A stretch of DNA of 64,000 nt, taken from JACMLD01 sp039919885. Lineage in GTDB: Bacteria; Bacteroidota; Bacteroidia; Chitinophagales; Chitinophagaceae. Positions 62,859 through 64,000 of this stretch are shown here, one piece after another (positions within the stretch are counted from its first letter, which is position 1; the number at the start of each line of letters is the position of its first letter). The stretch covers positions 1-64,000 of the forward strand of contig JBDSEV010000009.1 in the NCBI GenBank assembly GCA_039919885.1, in the 5' to 3' direction. The position numbers were made by a program, and so were the translations under genes. The notes below the pieces were generated by a model. It saw only the letters and a list, made by a program, of their open reading frames with translations, was not told the origin of the DNA and did not search any database.

Positions 62859-64000
62859 TCACTTGCCGGGCAATGCAAAAGCAACGTAGCTATCACCGGA
62901 TGTTGTTTTCATTTTACCGCCACCACAAGCAATCACAATATATTGCTTTCCGTCCAGTTCATAGATAGCAGGTGTCGCATAACCGGGAGCCGGCAGGGCC
63001 ACCTCCCAAAGCAATGCACCGCTTGCTTTATTGAAAGCACGAAACTTACCATCTTTGGACGCGGCAATAAACAAAAGCCCGCCGGCTGTTACCACGGAAG
63101 CGCCATAGTTTTCAGCGCCCGTAGGTGTTTTGCTGCCCATCGAAAATTCAGGATCATTGCCAAAAACTTTCTTCCACACGTATTCGCCCGTGTTCAGGTT
63201 GACGGCATTCAGGGTGCCCCATGGCGGGGAGATGGCGGGATAGCCTTCCTTACTTAAAAATTTATTATAGCCGGTAATGGTGTAACCAACCGTAAATGGC
63301 GCATCAATATCCTGCTTATTACTATCGATATACTTTTTTACTTTGTCGTTGTTGTCGAGAACAAACGATGCAATTGCCTTTCGCTCCGTTGCATTCAATT
63401 GCCGGAATGCAGGCATCATCCGTCTGCCCGACTGCAGCAAGGTATCAAGGGCAGCGCCTGTATACTTTCTATTAATGTTAACCAGTGACGGGTAATTGCC
63501 CGCGCCTTTTCTTTCGGGGCCATGACAGGTCATACAGTTAACCTGGTACAAACGCTGACCGGCCTGCAGATAATTTTCACTGCTGACTGTCTTTGCAGGA
63601 ACTGGCACCGCTTGTATTATCCAGGCCATTTCATTGGCATTAATGTATAAGATGCCTGTCTGCAGATCAAAAGTTGGCCCGCCCCATTCTGCGCCACCGT
63701 CAAGCCCCGGGAACACAACGGTACCCTGGATAGAAGGTGCATTAAACATATTGTCTGACCGATAGCCGGCAAGTCGTTTTTTGACTTCCTGGTATGATGA
63801 ATCGGGCAGCAATGGATTGATGTCTTTTTCTGTGACCAGCTGCCGCATAAACGGCGCAGGTTTTACCGGCACCGGCTGTGTGGGTGATAATATTTCGCCG
63901 GTTAAATCTGTTCTGGTGGGCACCGGTTTTTCTTCAATATCATACACCGGTTTTCCTGTTTCTCTTTCCAGCACAAAAATAAATCCCGATTTAGTAGTAA
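62859..64000 (-). CDS. PQQ-dependent dehydrogenase with embedded cytochrome c domain, 5' end outside window
   Basis: The C-terminal 380 or so residues of a periplasmic quinoprotein dehydrogenase; the frame is open to base 64000 (the apparent GTG start at 63974 lies within the coding sequence). The visible part has beta-propeller blades such as GLDGGAEWGGPTFDLQTGILYINAN and TAGGLLFIAASKDGKFRAFNKASGALLWEV with an inserted cytochrome c domain carrying CMTCHG and the ligand Met in GRRMMPAF. Such enzymes oxidise glucose or alcohols at C1 and hand electrons through the built-in heme. It would be first of the run ahead of the GH78 genes. Confidence 0.93.
   Translation of the reverse strand, partial: TTKSGFIFVLERETGKPVYDIEEKPVPTRTDLTGEILSPTQPVPVKPAPFMRQLVTEKDINPLLPDSSYQEVKKRLAGYRSDNMFNAPSIQGTVVFPGLDGGAEWGGPTFDLQTGILYINANEMAWIIQAVPVPAKTVSSENYLQAGQRLYQVNCMTCHGPERKGAGNYPSLVNINRKYTGAALDTLLQSGRRMMPAFRQLNATERKAIASFVLDNNDKVKKYIDSNKQDIDAPFTVGYTITGYNKFLSKEGYPAISPPWGTLNAVNLNTGEYVWKKVFGNDPEFSMGSKTPTGAENYGASVVTAGGLLFIAASKDGKFRAFNKASGALLWEVALPAPGYATPAIYELDGKQYIVIACGGGKMKTTSGDSYVAFALPGK

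Noticed and set aside
1..64000. CRISPR arrays, tRNA or rRNA genes, insertion sequences
   Set aside because: No regularly spaced repeats, clover-leaf folds, rRNA-like stretches or transposase frames were seen when reading both strands.

Overview
The window reads as chromosome of a member of the Bacteroidota, most likely of the family Chitinophagaceae. The reasons are a SusC/SusD outer-membrane pair, near-absence of Shine-Dalgarno sequences, several TAnnTTTG -7 promoter elements, CcmB/CcmC heme-export genes of the Bacteroidota type, and a large load of secreted glycan enzymes. The family assignment is inference; no rRNA or tRNA gene is present to confirm it. I see no CRISPR array, insertion sequence, prophage or conjugative gene.

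Layout. Bases 1-6939 are a surface-polysaccharide sugar-nucleotide block: a truncated initiating sugar transferase, then (minus strand) rfbD-rfbC-rfbB for dTDP-L-rhamnose, a UDP-glucuronate decarboxylase, ugd and a DegT-type aminotransferase. 6960-21126 is mostly housekeeping: waaA, tdk, the heme exporter ccmB-ccmC-ccmD, gdhA, a long conserved protein of unknown role, a non-coding interval with a likely small RNA, a DUF4403 lipoprotein, a SET-domain protein, mgtE and a secreted S9 peptidase. 21292-30086 is a polysaccharide-utilisation locus for rhamnogalacturonan: CE12 acetylesterase, GH105 unsaturated-galacturonyl hydrolase, SusD, SusC and an 18-bp palindromic operator candidate. 30185-32595 has a flippase and a glycosyltransferase. 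32619-43259 is an L-rhamnose catabolic operon (rhaT, bifunctional rhaE, rhaM, rhaI, kinase) that runs straight into lutA-lutB-lutC, with a divergent GntR-family regulator. 43305-47977 holds a KdgF-like cupin, an ABC exporter, a PAP2 phosphatase, a secreted class II cyclic-nucleotide phosphodiesterase and a small secreted protein. 48090-53618 is an operon of a secreted putative glycoside hydrolase, a seven-heme cytochrome c, a Tat-exported Nif3-like protein and perhaps a small Cys-rich peptide. 53823-64000 has a cyclophilin lipoprotein, a FucP-like sugar transporter, a membrane acetyltransferase-like protein, two GH78 alpha-L-rhamnosidases and the C-terminal part of a PQQ dehydrogenase with an embedded heme domain.

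How the parts fit. The strongest theme is L-rhamnose. Esterase, GH105 and GH78 enzymes would release rhamnose and unsaturated galacturonate from pectic rhamnogalacturonan. RhaT and the RhaM/RhaI/kinase/RhaE proteins would turn rhamnose into dihydroxyacetone phosphate and L-lactate, and LutABC encoded in the same transcription direction would oxidise that lactate to pyruvate. The cell also makes its own dTDP-L-rhamnose from genes about 30 kb away. Substrate assignments are from family knowledge and gene context, not experiment.
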